NCBI RefSeq assembly: GCF_023700755.1
Contig: NZ_JAMKOJ010000005.1
Coordinates: forward strand, 124,001 to 188,000
DNA: 64,000 nucleotides
Origin: Allorhizobium sonneratiae
Lineage (GTDB): Bacteria > Pseudomonadota > Alphaproteobacteria > Rhizobiales > Rhizobiaceae
Direction of reading: 5' to 3'
The notes beneath the pieces are model-generated. The model had not been told where the DNA came from and made no database searches. It worked only from the letters and a program-made list of their open reading frames with translations. Below are positions 1 to 8,894 of this stretch, piece by piece. Position 1 is the first letter of the stretch. Each line of letters begins with the position of its first letter. A program made the position numbers and the translations under genes.

Positions 1-696
1 ATCGGTGCTCTGGAAGAGGCGCATCGCGGCATTCTCTATCTCGATGAAGTGGGTGAAATGCCGCGCGAAACGCAGAACAAGATCCTGCGCGTGCTGGTCG
101 ATCAGCAGTTCGAGCGCGTCGGCGGCTCGAAGCGGGTCAAGGTGGATGTGCGCATCATCTCTTCAAGCGCCTATAATCTGGAAAGCATGATTGCCGAGGG
201 CCGGTTCCGTGAGGATTTGTTTCATCGGCTGGCGGTCGTGCCGGTCAGGGTGCCGCCGCTTTCGGAGCGGCGCGAGGATATTCCCTTTCTCGTCGATATG
301 TTCGTCAAGCAGATTTGCGATCAGGCGGGCATTCGTCCGCGCCGCATTGCCGACGACGCCATGGCTGTGCTGCAGGCGCATGACTGGCCGGGCAATACGC
401 GGCAATTGCGCAACAATATCGAGCGTCTGCTGATTCTGGCTCAGGGCGATGGCAATGATCAGCCGATTACAGCCGATATGATGCCGAGCGATCTGGGCGA
501 AATGCTGCCGAAAGTCTCCGGTCGCAATGATTATCAGATCATGACCCTGCCGCTGCGTGAGGCGCGGGAAATGTTTGAGCGGGACTATCTGATTGCCCAG
601 ATCAACCGTTTCGGCGGCAATATTTCCCGTACAGCGGAATTTGTCGGCATGGAACGCTCTGCCCTGCACCGCAAACTGAAATCGCTTGGCGTGTAA
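1..696 (+). CDS. ntrX: Nitrogen assimilation response regulator NtrX (3' part)
   Basis: The frame is open from the first base, so the start lies outside the window; 231 residues are visible. They cover the second half of a sigma-54 AAA+ activator: a Walker B stretch [11 protein letters not shown] near the left edge, the arginine-finger region [19 protein letters not shown], and a C-terminal Fis-type helix-turn-helix ending [12 protein letters not shown]. The receiver domain and the GAFTGA loop are missing because of the window edge. NtrX is the partner of the membrane kinase NtrY in nitrogen and redox control. Assignment to NtrX rather than another NtrC-family protein rests on the C-terminal sequence and on hfq-hflX following, the usual rhizobial order. 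Confidence 0.88.
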   Translation: MGALEEAHRGILYLDEVGEMPRETQNKILRVLVDQQFERVGGSKRVKVDVRIISSSAYNLESMIAEGRFREDLFHRLAVVPVRVPPLSERREDIPFLVDMFVKQICDQAGIRPRRIADDAMAVLQAHDWPGNTRQLRNNIERLLILAQGDGNDQPITADMMPSDLGEMLPKVSGRNDYQIMTLPLREAREMFERDYLIAQINRFGGNISRTAEFVGMERSALHRKLKSLGV

Positions 697-853
697 TATA
701 TCTATCGCATTTCAGCCGGTTTGCAGATTGCGGAACGGTTGGCAATTTGATACCACACTATATCTCAAGGGGCAGCGGGACGTAACGTCCGGAAAATCAG
801 ATAGAAAAGTGAAACCGGCATCCCCGGCCGGCAAGAAAGAAAGAAGCGGCGCC

Positions 854-1096
854 ATGGCGGAACGTTCTCAGAATTTGCAGGACCTTTTTCTCAATACGGT
901 TCGCAAGCAGAAGATCTCGCTGACCATTTTCCTGATCAACGGTGTGAAGCTGACCGGCGTGGTCACCTCCTTCGATAATTTCTGCGTTTTGTTGCGCCGG
1001 GACGGTCATTCCCAGCTTGTCTACAAACACGCGATTTCGACCATTATGCCGGGCCAGCCGATGCAGATGTTTGAAACCGAGGAAAGCGCCGCCTGA
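854..1096 (+). CDS. hfq: RNA chaperone Hfq
   Basis: An 80-residue Sm-like protein. Sm1 is seen in [20 protein letters not shown], and the Sm2 signature is YKHAIST. Hfq forms a hexamer that pairs small RNAs with messenger RNAs. The ATG at 854 is chosen because the protein then begins [10 protein letters not shown] as in other alphaproteobacterial Hfq; a longer in-frame extension from 686 runs into the ntrX stop region and is unlikely. The short length, without the long C-terminal tail of enterobacterial Hfq, is normal for rhizobia. It lies between ntrX and hflX on the same strand, its usual position. Confidence 0.96.
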   Translation: MAERSQNLQDLFLNTVRKQKISLTIFLINGVKLTGVVTSFDNFCVLLRRDGHSQLVYKHAISTIMPGQPMQMFETEESAA

Positions 1097-1129
1097 TTGT
1101 CAGGCTCAAGGTGGGTTTATGCATAAGCG

Positions 1130-1155
1130 CTTCCCCTTTCTTCGGATCGGGGAAG
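1130..1155 (+). terminator. Hairpin between hfq and hflX
   Basis: A 7-bp inverted repeat (CTTCCCC / GGGGAAG) with a 12-base loop is followed by a short T stretch at 1158-1161. It may act as a weak or partial terminator or attenuator after hfq. The T tract is poor, and hfq-hflX are co-transcribed in many bacteria, so full termination is doubtful. Confidence 0.4.
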
Positions 1156-1250
1156 ACTTTTGCGTTTGAGAGACAGGGAGAAAGATCATTTCCAGCCGGG
1201 ACACGAGTTCTGAGTCCATCATACCGGAGAGCGAAAAGCACCGCGACGAC

Positions 1251-2588
1251 ATGCGCGCGCTGGTGTTGGTGCCGGTGCTGAAACAGGTCAGGTCGCAGGA
1301 TAAATCCGGCGATGGGTTGCGCGCGCCTGAACGAAGTCAGGAAAGCCGTCTGGAAGAGGCCATCGGCCTTGCTCGCGCCATCGATTTGGAGATTGCCGAG
1401 GGTTTGATCGTCGCCGTCAATCAGCCGCGCCCGGCCACGCTGATCGGCACCGGCAAGATGGATGAAATCAAGGCCAGGCTGGACGCGGAAAATGCCGGTC
1501 TGGTCATTGTCGATCATCCCTTGACCCCGGTGCAGCAACGTAATCTGGAAAAGGAATGGAACGCCAAGGTCATCGACCGCACCGGCCTCATTCTGGAAAT
1601 TTTCGGCCGCCGCGCCTCCACCAAGGAGGGCACGCTGCAGGTTGAACTGGCGCATCTGAATTATCAGAAAGGCCGTCTGGTCAGAAGCTGGACCCACCTT
1701 GAACGTCAGCGCGGTGGTGCAGGTTTCATGGGTGGTCCCGGTGAAACCCAGATCGAGGCCGACCGGCGGCTGTTGCAGGAGCGCATTCTGCGGCTCGAGC
1801 GCGAGCTGGAACAGGTGGTCAGAACCCGTCAGTTGCATCGCGCCAAGCGCCGCAAGGTGCCGCATCCGATCGTGGCACTGGTTGGCTATACCAATGCCGG
1901 AAAATCGACTCTGTTCAATCGCATCACCGGGGCAGGTGTGCTGGCCGAAGATATGCTGTTCGCCACGCTCGATCCGACGCTCCGGCGGATGAAACTGCCG
2001 CAAGGCCGCACGGTCATTCTCTCCGATACGGTCGGATTTATTTCTGATCTTCCCACCCATCTGGTTGCCGCCTTCCGCGCCACGCTGGAAGAGGTGCTGG
2101 AAGCCGATCTGATCCTGCATGTCCGTGACATGTCCGATGCTGATAATGGCGCGCAGGCTGGTGATGTTCTGCGCATTCTCGATGATCTCGGTATCGATGA
2201 GAAAGAACGGTCGGAGCGGATTATCGAGGTCTGGAACAAGATCGACCGGCTGGAGCCCGAAGCCCACGACGCCGTGGTGCAGAAAATTGCCGGGAGAGAA
2301 GACATCATCCCGGTTTCTGCCTTGAACGGCGAAGGTGTCGACGATCTGATGGCGCTGATTTCAAACCGGCTGTCCGGGGTTTTGACCGAAGCGACGATCA
2401 CCATTCCGCCGGATAAGCAGTCGATTGTTTCCTGGGCCTATGAAAATGCCGTTGTCGATGGTCGGGAAGATCACGATGACGGTTCTGTGAGCCTCGATGT
2501 GCGGCTGACGGAACGGCAGGCCAATGAACTGGAACGAAAGCTCGGGCAACAACAGGCGCGGCCAAAGGAAGACTGGGAGCGGGATTAA
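1251..2588 (+). CDS. hflX: GTPase HflX
   Basis: A 445-residue TRAFAC-class GTPase that acts on stalled or heat-damaged 50S ribosomes. The N-terminal HflX domain contains IGTGKMDEIKA and the glycine-rich GAGFMGGPGETQIEADRR. The G domain has a P-loop GYTNAGKSTLFN, a G3 DTVGFI and a G4 NKID. A coiled region around residues 165-190 links the two domains. The first conventional start in the frame is the ATG at 1251. The same frame stays open back to the TGA at 1167 without any ATG, GTG or TTG, so if the protein is longer it must use a rare codon. Downstream of hfq. Confidence 0.94.
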   Translation: MRALVLVPVLKQVRSQDKSGDGLRAPERSQESRLEEAIGLARAIDLEIAEGLIVAVNQPRPATLIGTGKMDEIKARLDAENAGLVIVDHPLTPVQQRNLEKEWNAKVIDRTGLILEIFGRRASTKEGTLQVELAHLNYQKGRLVRSWTHLERQRGGAGFMGGPGETQIEADRRLLQERILRLERELEQVVRTRQLHRAKRRKVPHPIVALVGYTNAGKSTLFNRITGAGVLAEDMLFATLDPTLRRMKLPQGRTVILSDTVGFISDLPTHLVAAFRATLEEVLEADLILHVRDMSDADNGAQAGDVLRILDDLGIDEKERSERIIEVWNKIDRLEPEAHDAVVQKIAGREDIIPVSALNGEGVDDLMALISNRLSGVLTEATITIPPDKQSIVSWAYENAVVDGREDHDDGSVSLDVRLTERQANELERKLGQQQARPKEDWERD

Positions 2589-2714
2589 CCTATCGAGCGA
2601 AACCTGTTGAGCGGTTTCCTGATCAAGGCAATTGTGCACAAAGTAATTGAAATAACTCTGCAACGGCATGACACGGGGTCGCACGAAATAAGCCGAACAT
2701 GAAAGTCAGCCACG

Positions 2715-3752
2715 ATGACCACGATATGTGAACAATCCGCAGATACGGGATTTTCCCCTTACACGTCTGGCAAGGTCTTTGCCGTCGCCCCGATGATCGA
2801 CTGGACGGATACGTTTTGCCGCCGGTTTCATCGGTTGTTGACGCGCCATGCGCTGCTTTATACCGAGATGATCGTGGCGGATGCCATCCTGCATGGCAAG
2901 CGTGACAAGCTTTTGAGTTATGATGCCAGCGAGAATCCGCTGGCGCTGCAACTGGGTGGTTCGGACCCGGTCAAGCTGGCAGAAGCGGCAAGAATTGCGC
3001 TCGATTACGGCTATGACGAGATCAATCTCAATGTCGGCTGCCCTTCAGACCGGGTGCAGGCGGGCACATTTGGCGCCTGTCTGATGCGCGAACCGGAAAC
3101 GGTTGAAGCCTGTGTCAAAGCGCTCAAGGCTGTTTCCAGCGTAGCAGTCACCGTGAAATGCCGGATCGGGGTGGATGATCAGCAGCCGGAAGCGGTCCTG
3201 CCGGATTTTCTGCGGCGCATGACCGGGGCGGGCGCGGACGCGATCTGGATTCACGCCCGCAAAGCCTGGCTGCAAGGTCTTTCGCCCAAGGAGAATCGGG
3301 AAATCCCGCCGCTGGATTATGACCTCGTTCACGCGATGAAACGGGAAAATCCCGATGTCTTTTTGGGGATCAATGGCGGTATTGCCAGTATGGAGGCCGT
3401 CAGGGCTCATCTGGCGGTCATGGATGGTGTCATGGTTGGCCGGGCTGCCTATAACAATGCCACGCTTTTGACCACGGTCGATAGCGCCGTCTATGGCGAG
3501 ACAGCCCGGCCAGTCGATTGGGATGGGGTGCGTGATGCCATGATGGAGCATGCGGCGCGCCACATTGCCGAAGGCGGGCGGCTGGTGCATCTCACGCGCC
3601 ATATGGTCGGCCTGTTTCAGGCCTATCCGGGCGCGCGCCGTTTCCGCCAGATTCTCTCGGCTGATGCCACGCGACCGGGCGCTGGACCGGATATCATCGC
3701 GGCGGCCTTTGCGGCTGTCGATATCGACGCAGGCCCGAAACAGGCTGCCTGA
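2715..3752 (+). CDS. dusA: tRNA-dihydrouridine(20/20a) synthase DusA
   Basis: A 345-residue FMN- and NADPH-dependent reductase of D-loop uridines in tRNA. It has the TIM-barrel start APMIDWTDTFCRRFHRLL, the segment LNVGCPSDRVQ carrying the catalytic cysteine, and GINGGIASMEA and DGVMVGRAAYNNATLL for the flavin phosphate. The wording MIDWT and SDRVQ points to the DusA subfamily rather than DusB or DusC. The ATG at 2715 has no strong ribosome site; the domain starts about 25 residues later, so a slightly shorter protein is possible. It stands alone, 126 bases after hflX. Confidence 0.93.
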   Translation: MTTICEQSADTGFSPYTSGKVFAVAPMIDWTDTFCRRFHRLLTRHALLYTEMIVADAILHGKRDKLLSYDASENPLALQLGGSDPVKLAEAARIALDYGYDEINLNVGCPSDRVQAGTFGACLMREPETVEACVKALKAVSSVAVTVKCRIGVDDQQPEAVLPDFLRRMTGAGADAIWIHARKAWLQGLSPKENREIPPLDYDLVHAMKRENPDVFLGINGGIASMEAVRAHLAVMDGVMVGRAAYNNATLLTTVDSAVYGETARPVDWDGVRDAMMEHAARHIAEGGRLVHLTRHMVGLFQAYPGARRFRQILSADATRPGAGPDIIAAAFAAVDIDAGPKQAA

Positions 3753-3918
3753 AAAGCCTCCGGCATTCTTCCGCAATCTGCAAACGCCCTATTCTATAGG
3801 GCTATGCGTGCATTGGCATGTGTGAATAGCAGGCCGCGTTTGTGCTGTCATCAAACCCATATAGTCAGAAAATATGATCACAGACTGGGATATTGTATTG
3901 CACGGATAATTCTGAAAA

Positions 3919-5112
3919 ATGTTTGATCGCAAAACGATAATATCGCTCGCCGTTTTGTCGGTCACTCAGATCATCGGCTGGGGAACTTTATCACTTCCTG
4001 CCGTGTCCGGCAGGCAAATGGCTGCTGAAACCGGGCTGAGCTTACCTGAGATATTCTCGGGAAACTCGATCCTTTATGTGGTAATGGGGATTTGCGCACC
4101 GTTTCTCGGCACATATTTCGTTAGATATGGTGCGCGCAGGGTCATGATTCTTGGCACAATGATCATGCTGCCCGGATATGTGTTGATCTCGCTTGCACAT
4201 GGACCGGTCTTTTATCTTTTAGGCTGGCTCGTCTTAGGTGTCGGTGGAAGCGCTACTCTCACGACAGCCGCCTATATTCAGCTCAATGAGATTGCCGGTG
4301 CCAAAGCCAAGAGCGCCATCGGCGCTTTGATGTTGCTGACGGGGTTGTCCAGCAGCATCTTCTGGCCGATAAGCTGGACATTGTCCGAGCATTTTGGCTG
4401 GCGCGCCACAGCGCAGATGTTCAGCCTGACGCTTCTGGTTTGTTCGCTGCCTTTGTATCTCTTCTGCTTGCCGAAGTTTGAGAAGCCTGCCGGTCTGGCG
4501 GGAACACCCGTGCCCAGGAGAGATGTCACGGCACGCCGGTTCAACAGCGTCTTTGTTATGATTGTCAGCGCCATTGCGCTCAACAGTTTCGTCACGTTCG
4601 GCTTGGCGGCCATCATGATTGAGCTTTTGAAAGCAATCGGACTGTCGCCGTCAGAGGCAACCGCTTTTGGCTCTCTGCTTGGCGTGCTTCAGGTCTCTGC
4701 CAGAGGAATGGATTTTATCGGCGGTGGACGATGGGATGGCATTTCAACGGGGATTACAGGGGGATGTGCGCTGCCGCTTTCCATGCTGCTATTGCTTTTC
4801 GCGCCGCATACCCATGGCACGATTGTTGTGTTCCTGATTATTTACGGTCTTGGTAGCGGTGCGCTTGCCGTGGCGCGGGCAACCATTCCTTTGGTTTTTT
4901 ACGAGAAAGCGGACTATGCGCAAGCCTCCTCGAAAATGGCACTGCCATTGAATATCATCAGCGCGCTCGCAGCGCCCGTTCTCATCGCTGTGTTGAGTTC
5001 TGTCGGCATCGCTGCCTTGCTGACACTGACACTTGCCTGCTCTTCAACAGCTCTTCTTCTGCTGCTGTTTTTGGCCAAAGCGCGCCCAGTCAGTCCGGTT
5101 TTAACCGTTTGA
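3919..5112 (+). CDS. Major facilitator superfamily transporter
   Basis: A 397-residue inner-membrane carrier with about 12 hydrophobic segments. An MFS loop signature follows helix 2 (YFVRYGARRVMILG). The substrate cannot be told from sequence. The gene looks slightly more AT-rich at its 5' end than its neighbours and has no clear ribosome site before its ATG. It is convergent with the cold-shock gene, and the two share the hairpin at 5120-5147. No regulator gene adjoins it. Family is clear; the specific function is unknown. Confidence 0.8.
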   Translation: MFDRKTIISLAVLSVTQIIGWGTLSLPAVSGRQMAAETGLSLPEIFSGNSILYVVMGICAPFLGTYFVRYGARRVMILGTMIMLPGYVLISLAHGPVFYLLGWLVLGVGGSATLTTAAYIQLNEIAGAKAKSAIGALMLLTGLSSSIFWPISWTLSEHFGWRATAQMFSLTLLVCSLPLYLFCLPKFEKPAGLAGTPVPRRDVTARRFNSVFVMIVSAIALNSFVTFGLAAIMIELLKAIGLSPSEATAFGSLLGVLQVSARGMDFIGGGRWDGISTGITGGCALPLSMLLLLFAPHTHGTIVVFLIIYGLGSGALAVARATIPLVFYEKADYAQASSKMALPLNIISALAAPVLIAVLSSVGIAALLTLTLACSSTALLLLLFLAKARPVSPVLTV

Positions 5113-5119
5113 CATAAAA

Positions 5120-5147
5120 ATGGCGTCTGCGCGAACGCAGACGCCAT
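5120..5147 (-). terminator. Rho-independent terminator of the cold-shock gene
   Basis: A perfect 12-bp stem (ATGGCGTCTGCG and its complement) with a 4-base loop. Read on the minus strand it is followed by a run of five T (the A tract at 5115-5119). It ends transcription of the cold-shock gene and may also serve the convergent MFS gene, though the plus-strand tail lacks T residues. Confidence 0.85.
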
Positions 5148-5169
5148 CGAAATATTCAAATCTCGACGC

Positions 5170-5382
5170 TCAGGCAGCGCGGATGTTGACGGCCTTCGGG
5201 CCCTTGCCCATGCGATCCGGTTCGGTGTCGAAGGTCACTTCCTGACCGTCGCGCAGCGTCTGGATACCAGCAGCCTGCAGAGCGGAGATGTGAACGAAAA
5301 CGTCCTTTGCACCGCCATCCGGGGTGATGAAGCCGAAGCCCTTGTCCTGATTGAAGAATTTTACCTTGCCCTTGGTGGCCAT
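5170..5382 (-). CDS. Cold-shock domain protein (CspA family)
   Basis: A 70-residue single cold-shock domain with RNP1 [20 protein letters not shown] and RNP2 DVFVHISAL. Such proteins bind single-stranded RNA or DNA and melt RNA structure. The ATG at 5382 is preceded by AAGGA eight bases upstream; the longer frame reaching 5598 is rejected because homologs start [11 protein letters not shown] gene-free stretch of more than 350 bases lies upstream, compatible with the long structured leader typical of cold-inducible csp mRNAs, but no thermosensor fold is claimed. Confidence 0.95.
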   Translation of the reverse strand: MATKGKVKFFNQDKGFGFITPDGGAKDVFVHISALQAAGIQTLRDGQEVTFDTEPDRMGKGPKAVNIRAA

Positions 5383-5749
5383 GAAAGAAGTCCTTATCCC
5401 TTGGACGTGTGCCGCTAAACGATCTGGCGCCACGTTCACATTACAACTTAAGCGCAGTCTTCCATGATGGAAAATGCACTCTCTTAGGTTTGGTATTCCA
5501 CCCGCAAAACGGAGGGAATGGTGATCGATCCTTCCAAAAAAGAAGGAACCGGTCGGATAGTCAGATAACGGGGAAAGAACGTCTACCAGTGAGAGCAAGC
5601 TCTCTATTCACGCAGGCTCAAGCGCGGCGCGATGATACAATCAGTCCAGTCTCCGGGATCGTAAACGCCCGAACAACTTTCATGTACAATAAAACGGCCT
5701 GACATGCAAGCGATTGTGGTTGTTGATCTTTTAATTTCGTGGAAAGGTT
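5383..5749 (-). other. Gene-free region upstream of the cold-shock gene
   Basis: This 367-base stretch separates the patatin stop from the cold-shock gene start; both genes read on the minus strand. It must hold the csp promoter and leader. No convincing coding frame, repeat or small RNA was recognised. The AAGGA ribosome site for csp lies at its left end. Confidence 0.5.
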
Positions 5750-6724
5750 TTATCGGGTGAAACTTTCCTGCATCCGTCGTATTTCCGCAATGCGCGCCTT
5801 GGCTTCCAGATAGCCGCGCTCGATGGTTTCGTTGGCTCGGTGAAATTCTGACAGGCCGATATCATGAATGCGCGGCTGAAGCGCAAGATCGGGTGGGTCG
5901 CCGGCAAGTCGGGCCCGCGACATGCGGTCCTGAATGATGTTGAAGGCCTGCACCATGACGCCGGTCAGCCCGAGACGGCCGGTGGGTTTTGCCGGATGCG
6001 CCTCGGCACTGGTTGCAGGCATCCTGTGCTTGACCACGGCGGAACGTCCGTAAAGATCATAGTTGAGATTGACGGCCACCACCAACGGCTGCTCATGCGA
6101 GCGGCAGACCGAGACGGGCACCGGATTGACCAGGGCGCCATCGACCAGAACACGGTTTTCGCTGCGGATCGGCTCAAAAATGCCGGGCAGGGCATAGGAG
6201 GCCCGCAAGGCGGTGATCAGGTCGCCGCCATCGATCCAGACTTCATGACCGGTATTGAGTTCTGCCGCAACCGCGACGAAAGGCTGGGGCAGGTCTTCGA
6301 TGGTCAGGCCCTGCAAATGTTCCTGCATCCGCTTTGTCAGGCGCATGCCGCCGAGAAGCCCGCCGCCGCCAATGGTCAGGTCGAGAAGCGTGGCGATCCG
6401 GCGCATGGTGAGCGAACGGGCGAAATCTTCCAGTTCATCCAGCTTGCCAGCAAGATAACAGCCGCCGACAAGCGCACCGATCGAGGTGCCGGCGATCATG
6501 CCCACCTCAATGCCCGCCTCGTCCAAAGCCCGAAGAACGCCGATATGGGCCCAGCCGCGTGCCGCCCCGCCACCCAGCGCCAAGGCGATCTTCGGCTTTT
6601 CGACGACAGGTGGGGCTGGCAAATGTCCACTTCCATCTTCACCATGTCCACCGGACTGGACCGGACGGTGCGGAAACGGGGGCTTGAGACTCCAATTGAG
6701 CATTGCTGCGGCTCCTTCCAACAT
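5750..6724 (-). CDS. Patatin-like phospholipase (RssA family)
   Basis: A 324-residue serine acyl hydrolase. The oxyanion hole is GGGAARGWAHIGV at about residues 51-63. The nucleophile is the serine of GTSIGALVGG near residue 80, and the catalytic aspartate is in VDGALVNPVPV. These are the three landmarks of the patatin fold with its Ser-Asp dyad. No clear signal peptide is seen, so a cytoplasmic or membrane-attached enzyme is likely. A second ATG seven codons inside (6703) is an alternative start. It stands alone between hisI and the csp gene. The lipid substrate is unknown. Confidence 0.85.
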   Translation of the reverse strand: MLEGAAAMLNWSLKPPFPHRPVQSGGHGEDGSGHLPAPPVVEKPKIALALGGGAARGWAHIGVLRALDEAGIEVGMIAGTSIGALVGGCYLAGKLDELEDFARSLTMRRIATLLDLTIGGGGLLGGMRLTKRMQEHLQGLTIEDLPQPFVAVAAELNTGHEVWIDGGDLITALRASYALPGIFEPIRSENRVLVDGALVNPVPVSVCRSHEQPLVVAVNLNYDLYGRSAVVKHRMPATSAEAHPAKPTGRLGLTGVMVQAFNIIQDRMSRARLAGDPPDLALQPRIHDIGLSEFHRANETIERGYLEAKARIAEIRRMQESFTR

Positions 6725-6927
6725 CAGTGAAAAGGTTCAGCACATATTCACGCGTCTCCCCCCGTGATATCTGCAAAACAGATCGTGGTTCAGGCTGTCA
6801 GGCCGCTCCCCCTTAACATAGTCTGCGCCTTGATGTTTACCAAAGTCTTGCAGACTACAGAGCGAGCCGCAGACGGCAAAGCACGTTTTTTGACATGGCG
6901 TTAAAGTCAGTGTCGCAATGGCATCGG

Positions 6928-7383
6928 TCACGATGCTCCATAGACCTCATGCGGATCGAAATGGCGGTGATCATCGACGATCACGGTTTTGGCCTCGCCA
7001 CCGTCCAGCGTGACACTGCGGTAAAAACACGAGCGACGTCCCGTGTGGCAGGTGGCGTCGTGGCCCGTCACTTCGACCTTGAGCCAGATGGCGTCCTGAT
7101 CGCAATCGACCCGGATCTCCCTGACCTTCTGCATGTTGCCGGAGCTTTCGCCCTTCTTCCACAGCGCCTTGCGTGAGCGGCTGTAATAATGGGCAAGGCC
7201 GGTTTCGATGGTCAGCGCCAAAGCCTCGGCATTCATATGGGCCACCATCAGCAATTCGCCATCACGGTGATCGGTGACGACCGCCGTTACAAGGCCATGG
7301 GCGTCGAATTTCGGCGTTAGAGTGCCTGCATCTTCAAGGCGCGTTTTGTCGGTGGGCGGCGGGGCAAAATCGATCATGGTCAT
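6928..7383 (-). CDS. hisI: Phosphoribosyl-AMP cyclohydrolase HisI
   Basis: A 151-residue enzyme for the third step of histidine synthesis, opening the adenine ring of PR-AMP. The Mg site VDCDQDA and the zinc cysteines in [11 protein letters not shown] are present, as is the core [13 protein letters not shown]. It is a stand-alone HisI without the HisE domain, as usual in alphaproteobacteria. The start at 7383 gives [10 protein letters not shown]; the longer frame to 7467 runs through the folE terminator and is rejected. The upstream terminator hairpin ends only a few bases before the ribosome-binding region. Confidence 0.95.
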   Translation of the reverse strand: MTMIDFAPPPTDKTRLEDAGTLTPKFDAHGLVTAVVTDHRDGELLMVAHMNAEALALTIETGLAHYYSRSRKALWKKGESSGNMQKVREIRVDCDQDAIWLKVEVTGHDATCHTGRRSCFYRSVTLDGGEAKTVIVDDHRHFDPHEVYGAS

Positions 7384-7393
7384 CTCGCAAAAA

Positions 7394-7420
7394 AACGCGG
7401 AACCGAAGCGGTTCCGCGTT
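7394..7420 (-). terminator. Rho-independent terminator of folE
   Basis: On the minus strand a 12-bp perfect stem AACGCGGAACCG with a 3-base CTT loop is followed by seven T (7389-7395). It lies between the folE stop and the hisI ATG and is a textbook intrinsic terminator for folE. Its T tract is next to the hisI start codon. Confidence 0.9.
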
Positions 7421-7456
7421 ATATCGTTACACCATTCCTGTGTCTGGCAAAACCGT

Positions 7457-8062
7457 TCAGCGGCCACGAACCATGGTCATGAAGCGCACCTGTTCGGCGG
7501 CGTTGTCTTTGAACTCGCCGGTGAACGTGGTGGTCAGTGTGGTGGAACCGGAAACACGGATGCCGCGCATGGCCATGCACATATGCTCGGCCTCCAGCAT
7601 TACGGCAACACCCCGCGGCTTCAGGCTGTTATGCAGCGTTTCGGCAATCTGTGCCGTCATGGTTTCCTGCGTTTGCAGGCGGCGTGCGAACACATCCACC
7701 AGACGGGCGATCTTGGACAGGCCAACCACGCGCCCGGAGGGAAGATAGGCGACATGCGCCTTACCGATTACCGGCAGCATATGGTGTTCGCAATGGGAAA
7801 AGAAGGCAATATCGCGCACCAGAACGATGTCGTTATAGCCGCCGACTTCTTCAAACGTGGTGCCGAGAACATCCTCGACATTGGCATGATAACCACCAAA
7901 AAGTTCGCCATAGGCTTTGGCGACACGCTTAGGCGTGTCCAGCAAGCCTTCACGCGTCGGATCGTCTCCTGCCCATCTGAGCAGGGTTCGCACGGCATCC
8001 TCGGCTTCTTCGCGTGTGGGGCGGGTTTGCTCCGGCGATAGTTTTTTCAAGCTGGCGTCCAT
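7457..8062 (-). CDS. folE: GTP cyclohydrolase I FolE
   Basis: A 201-residue type I GTP cyclohydrolase, the first enzyme of tetrahydrofolate synthesis. Zinc ligands are seen in [10 protein letters not shown] and [11 protein letters not shown], and the core has [20 protein letters not shown]. The ATG at 8062 has AGGAG about nine bases upstream; an in-frame ATG at 8140 would add 26 polar residues and cannot be excluded. The gene is followed by a strong terminator and is divergent from the NifU-like gene. Confidence 0.94.
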   Translation of the reverse strand: MDASLKKLSPEQTRPTREEAEDAVRTLLRWAGDDPTREGLLDTPKRVAKAYGELFGGYHANVEDVLGTTFEEVGGYNDIVLVRDIAFFSHCEHHMLPVIGKAHVAYLPSGRVVGLSKIARLVDVFARRLQTQETMTAQIAETLHNSLKPRGVAVMLEAEHMCMAMRGIRVSGSTTLTTTFTGEFKDNAAEQVRFMTMVRGR

Positions 8063-8450
8063 GCCTTTCGTCTCCTGATCGGCCCCTTTATCCGGCAGCC
8101 TTGATGAGAACCTGTCTTCAGACTGTCGATCGTCGTTCATAAGATCGACCCCCGTTTCAGCCCGGTCTGATTATGCTCTAAATGCGTTTTTCATTCCGGG
8201 ATTCCAAGATGTCGCTTTGATCACCATCGAATGTTTTGCGCATTTGATGATCTGAGATACGCATCCGACGATCATCTGGATCATGTTTTCACAATCGCAA
8301 GACAAGGCTATTTTTATAAATTTCCAGATTGCTATAAAATAACCTTTTGGCGACGTATAGAGTGGAAATGACGACGCAGTGTCGCTGAAAGCAGGATGAT
8401 GCGACAGACTGCATTTTCCACGGGATAAAGTGGCGGGAGAAAATTTGGCG
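8063..8450. other. Divergent intergenic region folE / NifU-like gene
   Basis: This 388-base region must hold the promoters of both divergent genes. It is AT-richer than its surroundings. An FNR-like sequence TTGATCACCATCGA lies at 8217-8230 with one mismatch to TTGA-N6-TCAA; it is too weak to call. No coding frame of note was recognised. Confidence 0.4.
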
Positions 8451-8894
8451 ATGGATGACATCTATAATAGCAAAATTCTCGATTTCGCCGGTAACATCAC
8501 CCGGATCGGCCCGATGGCGGATGCGGATGCGAAGGCGGAAAAACACTCCCGCCTGTGCGGATCGCGTCTGACGGTCTATCTCAAGGCGAAAGATGGCGTC
8601 GTGACCGATTTTTCCCACGAATTGCGGGCCTGTGCGCTTGGTCAGGCCTCCTCCTCGGTCATGGCGCGCTGTATCATTGGCGCAGGCTTTGCCGAACTCC
8701 GTCAAGCGCGCGCCGATATGCTTGCCATGCTGAAAGAGGGCGGCGAAGGGCCATCGGGCCGTTTCGAGGACATGCGCTATCTGAAGCCGGTCAAGGACTA
8801 TCCCGCCCGCCATGCCTCGACGATGCTGACCTTCGAGGCGGTTTCAGCCTGTCTCGATCTCATCGAAGCCAATGAAAAGGCGGATGCCTGCTGA
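8451..8894 (+). CDS. NifU/IscU-like N-terminal domain protein
   Basis: A 147-residue protein of the IscU/NifU-N fold, the family that scaffolds nascent iron-sulfur clusters. Two of the three ligand cysteines are in place: Cys36 (RLCGSRL) and Cys61 (ACALGQASSS). At the third site, where IscU has His-Cys-Ser, this protein reads RHASTML, with alanine at 122. It may therefore not be a classical scaffold. The ATG at 8451 follows GGGAGA; a GTG at 8430 is an alternative. Its stop overlaps the yidD start (TGATG), so the two are translationally coupled. Confidence 0.82.
   Translation: MDDIYNSKILDFAGNITRIGPMADADAKAEKHSRLCGSRLTVYLKAKDGVVTDFSHELRACALGQASSSVMARCIIGAGFAELRQARADMLAMLKEGGEGPSGRFEDMRYLKPVKDYPARHASTMLTFEAVSACLDLIEANEKADAC

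Noticed and set aside
8217-8230. FNR-like sequence between folE and the NifU-like gene
   Set aside because: One mismatch in the second half-site and no clear low-oxygen target; such near matches occur by chance.
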